Shown here piece after piece: positions 29,045 through 38,012 of a DNA stretch of 64,000 nucleotides. The stretch covers positions 310,001-374,000 of the forward strand of contig CANKYO010000004.1 of NCBI GenBank assembly GCA_947488175.1, given 5' to 3'. The notes beneath the pieces were generated by a model, which had not been told where the DNA came from, did no database searches, and worked only from the letters and a program-made list of their open reading frames with translations. The stretch is from an uncultured Paracoccaceae bacterium. GTDB lineage: Bacteria; Pseudomonadota; Alphaproteobacteria; Rhodobacterales; Rhodobacteraceae. Made by a program: the position numbers and the translations under genes. Numbering within the stretch: the first letter of the stretch is position 1; every line of letters starts with the position of its first letter.

Positions 29045-29803
29045 ATGGAACATGCAGGAAAACACGCGCTCGTCACCGGCGGCGGCACCGGGATCGGCAA
29101 AGGCATCGCCATCGCGCTGGCCGAGGCCGGGGCCGAGGTCACGATCACCGGTCGCAGGGCTGATAGGCTGGAAGAGGTCGCGGCGCTCAACCCGCGCCTG
29201 CACGCCCTCGTCATGGATGTGGCTGATGAGGCATCGGTGCGGGATGGCGTTGCTCAGGCCGCAGCAAGTCGAGGCCCTGTGCAGATCTGCATCGCCAATG
29301 CGGGCATCGCCGAAGGCAAACCCTTTGGCGACACCACACTCGCCGATTGGCGCCGCACCATGTCCACCAATCTCGACGGTGTGTTTCTGACGCTGCAGGC
29401 CGCACTGGCGACGCTCGGCCCCAACGATACGGGCCGCATGATCGTCATCAGCTCCATCGCCGGGGTCCGGGGCCTGAAAAACGCCATCCCCTATACCGCC
29501 AGCAAACACGCCGTTATCGGGTTGATCCATGGGCTGTCAGAGGAATACATGAAGCGCCCCATCACCTTCAACGCGCTCTGCCCAGGCTATGTCGACACCG
29601 ATATCGTGCGCAACCAGCTCCCCGGCCTGATGAAACGGTTCGGCGTCGATGAACAAGGCGCGATCGATGCGATTGCCAAGGGCAACCGCAGCCGCAAACT
29701 GCTCGCGGTTGATGAAACCACATCAGCGCTGATGTGGCTTTGTTCTGACGGGGCGCGGAGCTTCAACGGACAAACAGTCGAAATTTCCGGCGGTCAGGTC
29801 TGA
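29045..29803 (+). CDS. Short-chain dehydrogenase/reductase
   Basis: 252 residues from the ATG at 29045 (GGAGGAGG upstream); in-frame codons before it are not family sequence. NAD(P)-dependent oxidoreductase with the TGGGTGIGKGIA cofactor loop, CIANAGIAEG (NAG motif), catalytic Ser in VISSIAGVRG and the YTASKHA (YxxxK) dyad, then LCPGYVDTDIV and C-terminal FNGQTVEISGGQV. It resembles 3-hydroxybutyrate or 3-oxoacyl reductase relatives, but the substrate is not set. Followed by the DUF1304 gene after 21 bp. Confidence 0.92.
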   Translation: MEHAGKHALVTGGGTGIGKGIAIALAEAGAEVTITGRRADRLEEVAALNPRLHALVMDVADEASVRDGVAQAAASRGPVQICIANAGIAEGKPFGDTTLADWRRTMSTNLDGVFLTLQAALATLGPNDTGRMIVISSIAGVRGLKNAIPYTASKHAVIGLIHGLSEEYMKRPITFNALCPGYVDTDIVRNQLPGLMKRFGVDEQGAIDAIAKGNRSRKLLAVDETTSALMWLCSDGARSFNGQTVEISGGQV

Positions 29804-29824
29804 CCCCGCATAAGGATATGCACC

Positions 29825-30178
29825 ATGATTGCCACGATCCTCATTCTACTCGTTGCGTTGATCCATGCCTATTTTCTGGTGCTCGAGATGTTCCGGTGGG
29901 AGGCCCCGCGCACCCGCAAGGTTTTCGGGACAACACCGGAATTTGCCGCCGAAAGCCGGGTGATGGCCGCCAATCAGGGGCTCTATAACGGCTTTTTATC
30001 GGCAGGGTTGATCTATGGTTTTTGGCTGGGTCAAGCGGGCGCGCCGCTGATCAGCTTTGTGCTGGTCTGTGTGGTCATCGCGGGCATCTACGGCGCGATA
30101 ACGGCGACAAAGGCTGCTTTTGTGGCCCAGACCATCCCCGCTGCATTGGCGTTAGGCGCTTTCTGGCTCGGGCTCTGA
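29825..30178 (+). CDS. DUF1304 membrane protein
   Basis: 117 residues. Four hydrophobic segments; the DUF1304 signature is VLEMFRWEAPRTRKVFGTTPEFAAESRVMAANQGLYNGFLSAGL. Predicted inner-membrane protein of unknown function, usual length for the family. It directly follows the SDR gene and overlaps the convergent YihY-type gene by 27 bp. Confidence 0.9.
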   Translation: MIATILILLVALIHAYFLVLEMFRWEAPRTRKVFGTTPEFAAESRVMAANQGLYNGFLSAGLIYGFWLGQAGAPLISFVLVCVVIAGIYGAITATKAAFVAQTIPAALALGAFWLGL

Positions 30179-31057
30179 CACGGTATCCTTGCCTTCATCC
30201 AGAAACGACGTGTCCCCCTTTTCCGGAGGCACGTCATAGCCATGCACCTGCACATTCAGCGCGGCACCCAGCAGTATCAGATAGGCGCTGACATAAAGCC
30301 ACAAAAGCAGACCGATCACCGCCCCGATTGATCCGTAAACCTCGTTATAACTGGCAAAGTTGGTCAGGTAGTAGGACAGCCCGACAGACGCCGCGACCCA
30401 CAGCACCACGACCACAAACGCCCCGACAGTAAACCAGCGCCCGCGGCTGCCAATGCGGGCCGGACCAAAGCGATACAGCAAACTGAGCGCCAGTAACAGC
30501 ACGCCCAGCGCAATCAGCCAGCGCGCGGCCTCCAACAACCATGCGGTTGACGCCGCCAGCGGCAGGAACGCCAAGACGATCGGCAGGACGATCACCACGA
30601 CCATCGCGACAAGCCCGAGGGCGACCAGTGCAACGGTCAACATAAAAGCAACAGCCATCTGCCAAATGCCATTGCGCATTCGCTGCCCCGCGATAGCGTT
30701 TAGCCCGCCAATCAATGCGCCGACGCCCGCCCGACAGGACCAAAGTGCCAGCGTAATCGACACCAGCGTGGCCCATCCCAACGTTTCAGGTCTGGCGGTA
30801 ATCAGACCGTTTACCTGTGCCGCCAGCAGGCTGAAGGCGTCAGGCGGGATGATCCCCTCCATCAACAACAATTGTTCGGAAATCGCGACTGGATCCGCCA
30901 CTAGTCCGAAAATCGCGATCAGGGCGGCAATCCCCGGAAAAATGCCAAACATCCCGAAAAACGCCACACCTGCCGCGATCAGGCCGATATGCTTGTCGCT
31001 GGCCGTATTCCAGACAGCAACCAGAATGCGCCATATCTTTAGGCTGAATTGTATCAC
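30152..31057 (-). CDS. YihY/BrkB-family inner-membrane protein
   Basis: 301 residues. About six transmembrane helices with the YihY (formerly ribonuclease BN) pattern: IGLIAAGVAFFGMFGIFPGIAALIAIFGL, WATLVSITLALWSCRAGVGALIGGLNAI and FASYNEVYGSIGAVIGLLLWLYVSAYLILLGAALN. The old nuclease assignment is not supported for this family; transport or envelope roles have been suggested. The C-terminal tail is acidic. The 130 bp upstream hold its promoter and that of the divergent kinase gene. Confidence 0.9.
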   Translation of the reverse strand: MIQFSLKIWRILVAVWNTASDKHIGLIAAGVAFFGMFGIFPGIAALIAIFGLVADPVAISEQLLLMEGIIPPDAFSLLAAQVNGLITARPETLGWATLVSITLALWSCRAGVGALIGGLNAIAGQRMRNGIWQMAVAFMLTVALVALGLVAMVVVIVLPIVLAFLPLAASTAWLLEAARWLIALGVLLLALSLLYRFGPARIGSRGRWFTVGAFVVVVLWVAASVGLSYYLTNFASYNEVYGSIGAVIGLLLWLYVSAYLILLGAALNVQVHGYDVPPEKGDTSFLDEGKDTVSEPEPESA

Positions 31058-31187
31058 GCCGTCCCCTCAGGTTTTCATGGCTCAAGCGGTTAGATAGAGC
31101 AGTGTCGCACCAGATGCCACTTTTCAGGGCATTTGAGGTCACAGTGTCGGCAGGAATCGTCACTGCGTGTGAAAAATAGGTCGCCCA

Positions 31188-31904
31188 ATGGCTGACTTCG
31201 CGTTAACCTCGGGCAAAACAGGGCAAAGCCCGAAACTGGCAGGCAATATTTTGAATACGTTAACTGAACACGTCAACACGTTGGCGGAGCATCTGTTTGA
31301 GCGCCAGGCGCCACGCACGCTGGTCGCCGTAACCGGGGCCCCGGGCTCAGGCAAATCCACATTGGCGACTGAACTGGCGCGCCGCCTGAATGTCAGGAAA
31401 CGCCAGACGGTCGTGGTGCCGATGGACGGGTTTCATCTGGACAACGCCGTGCTCGAGGACCGCGACCTGCGCCCCCGCAAAGGCGCGCCCGAAACCTTTG
31501 ACGCGCCCGGTTTCATCCGGCTGGTGCGTGCGCTGAAATCCGGGGAAGAGGTTTTTGCCCCCATCTTCGACCGCACCCGCGACATCGCCATCGGCGGGGC
31601 CATCGCCGTGCCGCCAGAGGCCGAATTCGTGATCGTCGAAGGCAACTACCTGATGTTTGATGAAACCCCGTGGTCGGAACTGGCCCCGCTTTGGGACGTC
31701 ACAGCGCGTCTTGACGTGCCCATGCCGGAACTGCGCGCGCGGTTGATCCACCGCTGGCTTAGCCTGAACCATTCGCGCGCCGTGGCCACCCGCCGGGCCG
31801 AAGGCAATGACATCCCCAACGCCCAGCGCGTTGTCGATCACGCCCTGCCCTGCGACTTTACATTTGACGGCCAACCCCATCCTGCGCCAAACCTGCCCGC
31901 ATAA
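31188..31904 (+). CDS. P-loop nucleoside/sugar kinase (YggC/FrcK-like)
   Basis: 238 residues. Uridine-kinase/phosphoribulokinase superfamily: Walker A GAPGSGKSTLA near residue 50, then PMDGFHLDNAVLEDRDLRPRKGAPETFD, FDRTRDIA, FVIVEGNYLMFDETPW and RLIHRWLSL. The protein resembles YggC and the FrcK kinases found with sugar transport genes. The substrate is unknown. The true start may be a few codons downstream, since the first 45 residues are poorly conserved-looking and no strong RBS precedes the ATG. Followed by phosphoglucomutase after 15 bp, suggesting a sugar-phosphate context. Confidence 0.8.
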   Translation: MADFALTSGKTGQSPKLAGNILNTLTEHVNTLAEHLFERQAPRTLVAVTGAPGSGKSTLATELARRLNVRKRQTVVVPMDGFHLDNAVLEDRDLRPRKGAPETFDAPGFIRLVRALKSGEEVFAPIFDRTRDIAIGGAIAVPPEAEFVIVEGNYLMFDETPWSELAPLWDVTARLDVPMPELRARLIHRWLSLNHSRAVATRRAEGNDIPNAQRVVDHALPCDFTFDGQPHPAPNLPA

Positions 31905-31919
31905 TTTGCGAGGCATTTG

Positions 31920-33548
31920 ATGATCCATACCGTTCAGACCGCCCCGATTGCGGGCCAGAAGGCAGGCACATCCGGGCTGCGGCGTCAAACCCGCGATTTC
32001 ATGGGGCCCCATTTTCTGGAAAACTATGTCCAGTCCATCCTGAACGGGATCGGCGGGGCCAACGGCAAAACCTTTGTGATTGGCGGCGACGGGCGATACT
32101 TCAACGCCGAGGCTATTCAGGTAATCCTGCGCATGGCCGCCGCGAATGGGGCCAATGCAGTGATCGTCGGACAAAACGGGCTGCTGTCCACCCCCGCTGC
32201 CTCTCACCTGATCCGGCTGAACGGCACCGATGGCGGTTTCATCCTGTCGGCCAGCCACAACCCCGGCGGGATCGATGCTGACTTTGGCCTGAAATTCAAC
32301 ATGTCCAACGGTGGCCCCGCGACCGAAGCGGTGACGGATGCAATCTTTGCCCAGACACAAAGCCTGCAATCCTATCAGATGCTGGATGCGCACGATGTAG
32401 ACCTCGCCACACTTGGTGAGACGCAATTGGGCGATATGAAAGTGACTGTTGTCGATCCTGTCACCGACTATGCGGCTCTGATGCAGACGCTGTTTGATTT
32501 CGATGCGATCCGCGGCTTGTTCGCAGGTGGCTTCCGCATGGTGTTCGACGCGATGCACGCCGTTACAGGCCCTTATGCGAAACATGTGCTGCAGAACCTG
32601 CTAGGCGCGCCCGAGGGCACCGTCATCAACGGCACCCCCCTGCCCGATTTCAACGGCGGTCACCCGGACCCCAACCCGATCTGGGCGCATGAGTTGATGG
32701 GCATCATGACCAGCGCCGACGCCCCCGATTTCGGCGCCGCCAGTGACGGCGACGGCGACCGGAACATGATCGTTGGGCGCGGCGCCTACGTGACACCCTC
32801 TGACAGCCTTGCGCTCATCGCGGCACACACGAACCTCGCCCCCGGTTATGCGGACGGACTGGCCGGTGTGGCCCGCTCCATGCCAACCTCAGCCGCTGTT
32901 GACAGGGTGGCGGCTACCAAGGGCATCGCCTGTTTCGAAACGCCGACGGGATGGAAATTCTTCGGCAGCCTTCTGGACGCCGGCAAGGTCAGCTTGTGCG
33001 GCGAAGAAAGCGCCGGCACCGGATCAGACCATGTGCGTGAAAAGGATGGGCTCTGGGCCGTGCTGATGTGGCTCAACATTATCGCGGCCACCGGGAAATC
33101 CGTTTCCGCGTTGATGGAAGATCACTGGCAAACCTATGGCCGCAACTATTACTCGCGCCACGATTACGAGGCGGTCGACAGCGATATCGCCAACACGCTG
33201 GTCGCGGATTTGCGGGCGAAACTGCCGGAATTGGCCGGACAAACCCTTGCCGGGCTGACCGTCGTCCAGGCTGACGAATTCGCATATGACGATCCGGTCG
33301 ATGGCAGCCATACCGCCGGTCAGGGTATCAGGGTCATGTTCGAAAGCGGCGCGCGGGTTGTGCTAAGGCTCTCTGGGACCGGCACCCAGGGCGCGACGAT
33401 CCGGGTCTATCTGGAGCGGCTGGAAACCAACCCCGACCTGTTGCAACAAGAGGCCGAGAATGCGCTTGCCGATGTGATCAAAGCCGCTGACCTGATCACC
33501 GAAATCAGTACGCGCACCGGGCGCACAAGCCCCGACGTCAAAACCTGA
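31920..33548 (+). CDS. pgm: Alpha-D-glucose phosphate-specific phosphoglucomutase
   Basis: 542 residues from the ATG at 31920 (GAGG upstream; a TTG just before is less likely). Interconverts glucose-1-phosphate and glucose-6-phosphate. Phosphoserine is Ser112 in LSASHNPGG; the Mg2+ loop is SDGDGDRN; the sugar loop is CGEESAGTGSDHVREKDG; the phosphate loop near the C-terminus is LRLSGTGTQGATIRVYLE. Full length for the Agrobacterium/eukaryote-like enzyme. Its stop codon is the outer end of a perfect palindrome shared with the convergent TRAP operon. Confidence 0.96.
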   Translation: MIHTVQTAPIAGQKAGTSGLRRQTRDFMGPHFLENYVQSILNGIGGANGKTFVIGGDGRYFNAEAIQVILRMAAANGANAVIVGQNGLLSTPAASHLIRLNGTDGGFILSASHNPGGIDADFGLKFNMSNGGPATEAVTDAIFAQTQSLQSYQMLDAHDVDLATLGETQLGDMKVTVVDPVTDYAALMQTLFDFDAIRGLFAGGFRMVFDAMHAVTGPYAKHVLQNLLGAPEGTVINGTPLPDFNGGHPDPNPIWAHELMGIMTSADAPDFGAASDGDGDRNMIVGRGAYVTPSDSLALIAAHTNLAPGYADGLAGVARSMPTSAAVDRVAATKGIACFETPTGWKFFGSLLDAGKVSLCGEESAGTGSDHVREKDGLWAVLMWLNIIAATGKSVSALMEDHWQTYGRNYYSRHDYEAVDSDIANTLVADLRAKLPELAGQTLAGLTVVQADEFAYDDPVDGSHTAGQGIRVMFESGARVVLRLSGTGTQGATIRVYLERLETNPDLLQQEAENALADVIKAADLITEISTRTGRTSPDVKT

Positions 33549-33582
33549 GCCGCCAGAATTTTGCAAAAATTCTGGCGGCTCA
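33546..33582. terminator. Bidirectional terminator carrying both stop codons
   Basis: Perfect 17-bp inverted repeat around a 3-base loop, with arms at 33546-33562 and 33566-33582. The left arm begins with the TGA stop of pgm; the right arm, read on the other strand, begins with the TGA stop of dctM. The inner end of each arm is TTTT/AAAA, so stems end close to an A/T core without a classical downstream T tract. Confidence 0.8.
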
Positions 33583-34890
33583 GATCAGGATCAGCGTGAT
33601 CACCGGGAACAGCATCAGGATCACGACCCGCACGATATCTGAGCCCACAAAGAAAAGCACTGATTTATAGGTCGCCACCATCGGCGTTTCCTTATCCATG
33701 TTGTTGATAATGAACAGGTTCATCCCCACCGGCGGGGTGATCAATCCAACCTCGACCACGATCAGCACCAGAATACCGAACCAGATCGCAACCTCTTCGG
33801 TCGTCATCCCGAAATCCAGCGTCTGGATCACCGGCCAGAAAATCGGGATTGTCAGCAGGATCATCGACAGGCTGTCCATCAGACAGCCCAGCACCAGATA
33901 GAAGATCAGGATCATCACCATCACGGTCCACGGGCTGAACCCCTGCGCCGTCACCCAGCCCGATAGCTCCTGTGGGACCTGCGTGAGCGCCAGAAACCCG
34001 TTATAGAACCCCGCCCCAAGCACGATGAAAAAGATCATGCCGGTGCCTGTCGCTGTCTGCAGAATACTGTCGCGGAATACAGCCCAGTTCAGCGACCGTG
34101 AAAACAGCGCAATCAACCCGGTCCCCATCGCGCCAACAGCCGCCCCTTCGGTCGGCGTGAACCAGCCGTTATAGATACCACCCACAACCAGACCAAACAC
34201 GATCAACACCGGCCAGACCGCCAGCAGCGCCTTGAACCGCTGGCCATAGGGCAGCCGCGGGTGCGTGCCTGCCTGATCGGGAAAAAGCCGCACATAGATC
34301 GCGATGGTCAGCATGTAACCAAGCGCGGCCAGAATGCCGGGGATGAACGCGGCGGCGAACAGCTTGGCGATATTCTGTTCGGTCAGGATCGCATAGATCA
34401 CAAGGATCACCGATGGCGGGATCAGAATGCCCAGCGTGCCACCGGCAGCCAGTGTCGCCGTCGAAAACCCGCCGGAATAGCCATATTTCTTCAACTCCGG
34501 CAGGGCGACCCGGCTCATCGTGGCGGCGGTGGCCAAAGACGATCCGCAAATCGCCCCGAACCCGGCACAGGCACCGACAGCCGCCATGGCCATGCCGCCC
34601 TTGCGATGGCCCAGCCATGCCTCAGCCGCCTTGAACAGCGCCCGCGACATGCCAGACAGTGTGGCGAACTGGCCCATCAGCAAAAACATCGGGATGATCG
34701 ACAGGCTGTAGCTGGAAAAGGTCGAATAGACCTCTGACTTCAGCTTGGCCATGAAAACGACCGTCGTGTCGGTCGCCAGCCAGATACCACCAATCCCGCA
34801 GATCAGCATCGCCAGTCCAATGGGCGCGCGCAGGAAAATCAGACCCAGCAGAACCGGAAACGACAGATAACCAAGGGCAAGATCGCTCAT
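33580..34890 (-). CDS. dctM: TRAP transporter large permease
   Basis: 436 residues from the ATG at 34890, which overlaps the dctQ stop by 4 bp; 31 more in-frame codons upstream are read-through of dctQ sequence. About twelve transmembrane helices in the DctM pattern: FLLMGQFATLSGMSRALFKAAEAWLGHRKGG, AICGSSLATAATMSRVALPE, AGGTLGILIPPSVILVIYA and GLITPPVGMNLFIIN. It carries out Na+-coupled import of the ligand delivered by DctP. Substrate not inferred beyond carboxylate-type solutes typical of the family. Confidence 0.95.
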   Translation of the reverse strand: MSDLALGYLSFPVLLGLIFLRAPIGLAMLICGIGGIWLATDTTVVFMAKLKSEVYSTFSSYSLSIIPMFLLMGQFATLSGMSRALFKAAEAWLGHRKGGMAMAAVGACAGFGAICGSSLATAATMSRVALPELKKYGYSGGFSTATLAAGGTLGILIPPSVILVIYAILTEQNIAKLFAAAFIPGILAALGYMLTIAIYVRLFPDQAGTHPRLPYGQRFKALLAVWPVLIVFGLVVGGIYNGWFTPTEGAAVGAMGTGLIALFSRSLNWAVFRDSILQTATGTGMIFFIVLGAGFYNGFLALTQVPQELSGWVTAQGFSPWTVMVMILIFYLVLGCLMDSLSMILLTIPIFWPVIQTLDFGMTTEEVAIWFGILVLIVVEVGLITPPVGMNLFIINNMDKETPMVATYKSVLFFVGSDIVRVVILMLFPVITLILI

Positions 34891-35426
34891 CCCTTGCGCG
34901 CCCCGGTCAGGCGCAGGACCGCGCAATAGATGCTGACGATACTGGCGGTGATTGCGGCGGCAAAACTGGCCGCATAGGCCCACCAGATCGGGAACTGGAT
35001 CAGGTAAGTTGTTTCGCCATAACGGATTTTGTCTTGCATGCCCACAAACAGCCGCCAGGTGATCAGGATAATGGCGGCGGCCATCACAACGCTCCAGAAC
35101 ATGGCAAGCGTATTGTTGGCCCGCGTCCCCATCCCATTGGTAAAGATGTCCACCGTAGCATGAGAGCCGGTCAACTGGGTCAGCGGTAGAAACGCGAAAA
35201 TGGCAAAGGCGATGCCGGCCTCGACCAGTTCAAAATCACCCGTCACCGGCCCGACACCAAGATCCAGAAGCCATCGCCCGACGCCGCCAAGAAACCCGGT
35301 ATGTGACAGCGCATTCGCCTCGCGCCCCAACACACTGGCACAGACAACCAATACCAGCAGGCACAGCACGATGCCGCCCAAAAGCGCCATCAGACGGGCC
35401 AGCCGTTCGATCCATAAATGCAGCAC
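34887..35426 (-). CDS. dctQ: TRAP transporter small permease
   Basis: 179 residues if started at the GTG at 35426. I prefer it because GGAG lies 6 bases upstream and the first membrane helix follows directly. An in-frame ATG at 35507 would place the start inside dctP and run the reading frame through the intercistronic hairpin. Four transmembrane helices (LMALLGGIVLCLLVLVVCASVLG, FELVEAGIAFAIFAFLPLTQLTGSHATVDIF and two more) match DctQ. Partner of dctM. Confidence 0.88.
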   Translation of the reverse strand: MLHLWIERLARLMALLGGIVLCLLVLVVCASVLGREANALSHTGFLGGVGRWLLDLGVGPVTGDFELVEAGIAFAIFAFLPLTQLTGSHATVDIFTNGMGTRANNTLAMFWSVVMAAAIILITWRLFVGMQDKIRYGETTYLIQFPIWWAYAASFAAAITASIVSIYCAVLRLTGARKG

Positions 35427-35446
35427 GCGGGTCTCCGGACACAATA

Positions 35447-35473
35447 CGGCCCCCGGTATGTACCCGGGGGCCG
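35447..35473 (-). terminator. Intercistronic hairpin after dctP
   Basis: Perfect 10-bp stem CGGCCCCCGG / CCGGGGGCCG with a 7-base loop. It begins 8 bases after the dctP stop and ends about 11 bases before the dctQ ribosome binding site. No T-run. Likely protects dctP mRNA or attenuates the permease genes. Confidence 0.75.
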
Positions 35474-35481
35474 CGATTGGT

Positions 35482-36513
35482 TTAGTTGCTGGCGCTATGT
35501 TTGGCAATCAGCGCGGTCGCGGCCTCGTAAAGGCCGGTGCCATCAATGCCGGCGGCATCAGCCTCCGCGATCCAGTTGTCGATGGTGGGTTGGGCCGCCT
35601 CTTTCCATGCGGCAACCTGTTCATCACTCAACGTGATGATGTTGTTGCCCGCATCCTCGGCCAGCTTGCGGCCCGGCGCGTCATATTCCTGCATTGTCCG
35701 GCCCGCAAAGGCCGAAAACTCCAGACCGGAATTGGCATCAATCACCGCCTTCAGATCATCGGGCAGCCCGTCATAGGCGGCATTATTCATCGCAAAGATA
35801 AACGCCGTTGTATAAAGCGCCTCACCCGGAAATTCCGTATGGTTGTTGACCAGCTCCTGCACTTTCAGGGCCGGGACAACCTCCCACGGGATGACGGCGC
35901 CGTCGATCACGCCTTTGGACAGCGATTCAGGCACGGCAGGCACGGGCATGCCCACGGATGTGGCCCCCAGCCCGGTAAACAGTGTTGTGGTGGTGCGTGT
36001 TGGCGCACGCAGCTTCAGACCGTTCAGGTCGGCCACATCTGTGATCGGGCGGCTGGTATGCATCACACCGGGGCCATGCACCCACAAACCCAGCGGCTTG
36101 AACGCCGCAAATTCGGTGTCCATCATTCGCTCTTCGGCCAATTCCCAATAGGCCCGGCTTGTCGCCTCGGCATCAGGCGAGATGAAGGGCAGTTCGAACA
36201 CTTCGACCTGCGGGAAACGGCCGGGCGTGTAACCTGCCACGGTCCAGATGATATCGGCCACCCCGTCAATGGCCTGGTCGATCAGCTGTGGCGGCGTGCC
36301 ACCCAGTTGCATCGCTGGAAACCGGTCGATCTTGATGCGGCCATCGCTGTCGGCCTCGACCTTATCGGCCCAGACATCCAGAATATGCGCAGGGACGTTG
36401 GCCTGTGCCGGCAGGAATTGATGCAGGCGCAGTGTGACCTCTTGCGCGGCGGCGCTGGTGCCCAGCAAGGCAGCCGTCATCAGGCCGAGCATGGTGCGGC
36501 GTGTCGTTTTCAT
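35482..36513 (-). CDS. dctP: TRAP transporter solute-binding protein
   Basis: 343 residues from the ATG at 36513 (GGGAGGAT upstream). Signal peptide MKTTRRTMLGLMTAALLGTSAAAQ; the RRTM could also allow Tat export. DctP-family motifs: VTLRLHQFLPAQANVPAHILDVWADKVE, GRIKIDRFPAMQLGG, DLNGLKLRAPTRTTT (substrate arginine region) and GVIDGAVIPWEVVPALKV. Binds the ligand in the periplasm; the ligand is unknown. First gene of dctPQM; the neighbouring FAH-family hydrolase gene lies upstream on the same strand and may belong to the same unit. Confidence 0.94.
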   Translation of the reverse strand: MKTTRRTMLGLMTAALLGTSAAAQEVTLRLHQFLPAQANVPAHILDVWADKVEADSDGRIKIDRFPAMQLGGTPPQLIDQAIDGVADIIWTVAGYTPGRFPQVEVFELPFISPDAEATSRAYWELAEERMMDTEFAAFKPLGLWVHGPGVMHTSRPITDVADLNGLKLRAPTRTTTTLFTGLGATSVGMPVPAVPESLSKGVIDGAVIPWEVVPALKVQELVNNHTEFPGEALYTTAFIFAMNNAAYDGLPDDLKAVIDANSGLEFSAFAGRTMQEYDAPGRKLAEDAGNNIITLSDEQVAAWKEAAQPTIDNWIAEADAAGIDGTGLYEAATALIAKHSASN

Positions 36514-36580
36514 GGTGATCCTCCCTCGATCATGAACTGCCGCGATAGTGGGACGAAGCGCACAGCAGGTGCAAGTCACT

Positions 36581-37267
36581 TTAGGCGATGGTCGTGGCAA
36601 CTGGGTCCAGATCGCCGATTGTGCCATAAAGTCGGTCACCCCGCACAACAGGTCCGACACCCGCAGGTGTGCCCGTCATGATCAGATCGCCGGGACCCAG
36701 TGTGTAAAGCGTGGAAAGATCGGCGATGATTTCGGGAACGGACCAGACCATATCGGACAGATGCGCCTCTTGCGTGACCAGATCATTGACCGTCAACTGA
36801 ATACGCAGGCCACCCAACGGGCCCACATTCGATTTCGGCGTGATCGGCGCAATGATGGCCGCATTTTCGAAATCCTTGCCGGTGTCCCACGGCCGGCGCT
36901 TTTCCTTGGCCTGCGCCTGCAAATCACGGCGGGTCATATCCAGGCCGCAGGCATAGCCCAGAACAGCGTCCATCGCGTTATCCTTTGACACCTCACGCGC
37001 CACAGCCCCGATGGCGACAACCAGTTCCATCTCATGATGCAGGTCGGACGTGCGCGGCGGATAGGGCATCTTTTGCCCTGACAGCAGCACCGCATGGGCC
37101 GATTTCGTGAAATAGAACGGGGCCTCGCGATCCACCTCGTGCCCCATTTCGGCGGCGTGGGCGGCATAGTTGCGGCCCACACAGAAAATGCGCGCAACAG
37201 GAAATCCATCACGCCCTTTGACAGGGATGACAGGCGTGGGGCGCGGCGGGAAAATGGTGTTGGTCAT
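36581..37267 (-). CDS. Fumarylacetoacetate hydrolase family protein
   Basis: 228 residues from the ATG at 37267 (GAGAGAG upstream). Acylpyruvase/hydrolase of the FAH superfamily, YcgM-like: IFCVGRNYAAHAAEMGHE, metal-binding DLHHEMELVVAIG (the E-x-E pair), GLDMTRRDLQAQAKEKRRPWDTGKDF and GDLIMTGTPAGVGPV. Acts on small dicarbonyl acids such as acylpyruvates or is an oxaloacetate tautomerase/decarboxylase. The gene sits 67 bp before dctP on the same strand, so the TRAP system may import a precursor acid. Confidence 0.92.
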   Translation of the reverse strand: MTNTIFPPRPTPVIPVKGRDGFPVARIFCVGRNYAAHAAEMGHEVDREAPFYFTKSAHAVLLSGQKMPYPPRTSDLHHEMELVVAIGAVAREVSKDNAMDAVLGYACGLDMTRRDLQAQAKEKRRPWDTGKDFENAAIIAPITPKSNVGPLGGLRIQLTVNDLVTQEAHLSDMVWSVPEIIADLSTLYTLGPGDLIMTGTPAGVGPVVRGDRLYGTIGDLDPVATTIA

Positions 37268-37382
37268 GCGCGCTCTCTCATTGTTGAGTTGTCGGATGGC
37301 GGGCGATGGCATATCTATGGTCAACCCGGGTATACTGCGGGCAAATAACAGGCAAACCCTTTTGGATTGCAAGGATATTCAC

Positions 37383-38012
37383 GTGCCCGACGCGTTACCG
37401 CCACTGGACGATCTGGTCGCTTGCCCGCAATGCGACACGCTGCATCAGGCAACCGATCTGCCTGATAATGCACGCGCCTATTGCCAGCGCTGCGGGATTG
37501 TTCTGATGACGTCGCAACCGGCAGCTATTGCGCGTATCCTCAGTCTCGCGCTGACCGCCTTCATTATGATGATCGCGGCAATCAGCTTCCCATTTCTGAC
37601 GCTGGATGCGGGTGGGCTGCACAATGCGACCTCGGTGATCGACGCGGTTCTGGCCTTTGACGAAGGGCTGGCAATTCCGCTGGCCATCGCGGTCGCATTT
37701 TTCATCGTGGGAATCCCACTGATCCGGCTCGGCGCGTTGATTTATGCGCTTGGGCCGCTGGTGCGCGAACAGCCCATTAGGGTGGGCGCGCGCAAGGCCT
37801 TTGGACTGGCCGAAACATTGCGCCCCTGGAGCATGGCCGAGATTTTCATCGTCGGTGTGACCGTGGCGCTGATCAAGGTGGCTGGCATGGCCGCCGTGAC
37901 AATCGGCCCGGCCTTCTGGGCATTTGCGGGCGTGGTGGTTATCACCGTTCTCAAAGATCAACTGATTTGCAGGTATTCAATTTGGGAAGCGCTGGAACAG
38001 AAGGCGGGCTGA
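37383..38012 (+). CDS. pqiA: PqiA-like membrane protein, first half
   Basis: 209 residues from the GTG at 37383, with AAGGA 7 bases before it; the open frame extends upstream into the divergent FAH gene. A zinc-ribbon-like head (CPQCDTLH...CQRCG) is followed by about four transmembrane helices. Corresponds to one of the two homologous halves of E. coli PqiA, the inner-membrane part of the Pqi lipid-trafficking system. Overlaps the second half-gene. Confidence 0.87.
   Translation: MPDALPPLDDLVACPQCDTLHQATDLPDNARAYCQRCGIVLMTSQPAAIARILSLALTAFIMMIAAISFPFLTLDAGGLHNATSVIDAVLAFDEGLAIPLAIAVAFFIVGIPLIRLGALIYALGPLVREQPIRVGARKAFGLAETLRPWSMAEIFIVGVTVALIKVAGMAAVTIGPAFWAFAGVVVITVLKDQLICRYSIWEALEQKAG

Noticed and set aside
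34887-35507. dctQ start at the ATG inside dctP
   Set aside because: It would add 27 residues translated through the intercistronic hairpin; the GTG at 35426 has a well-spaced GGAG and places the first membrane helix correctly.
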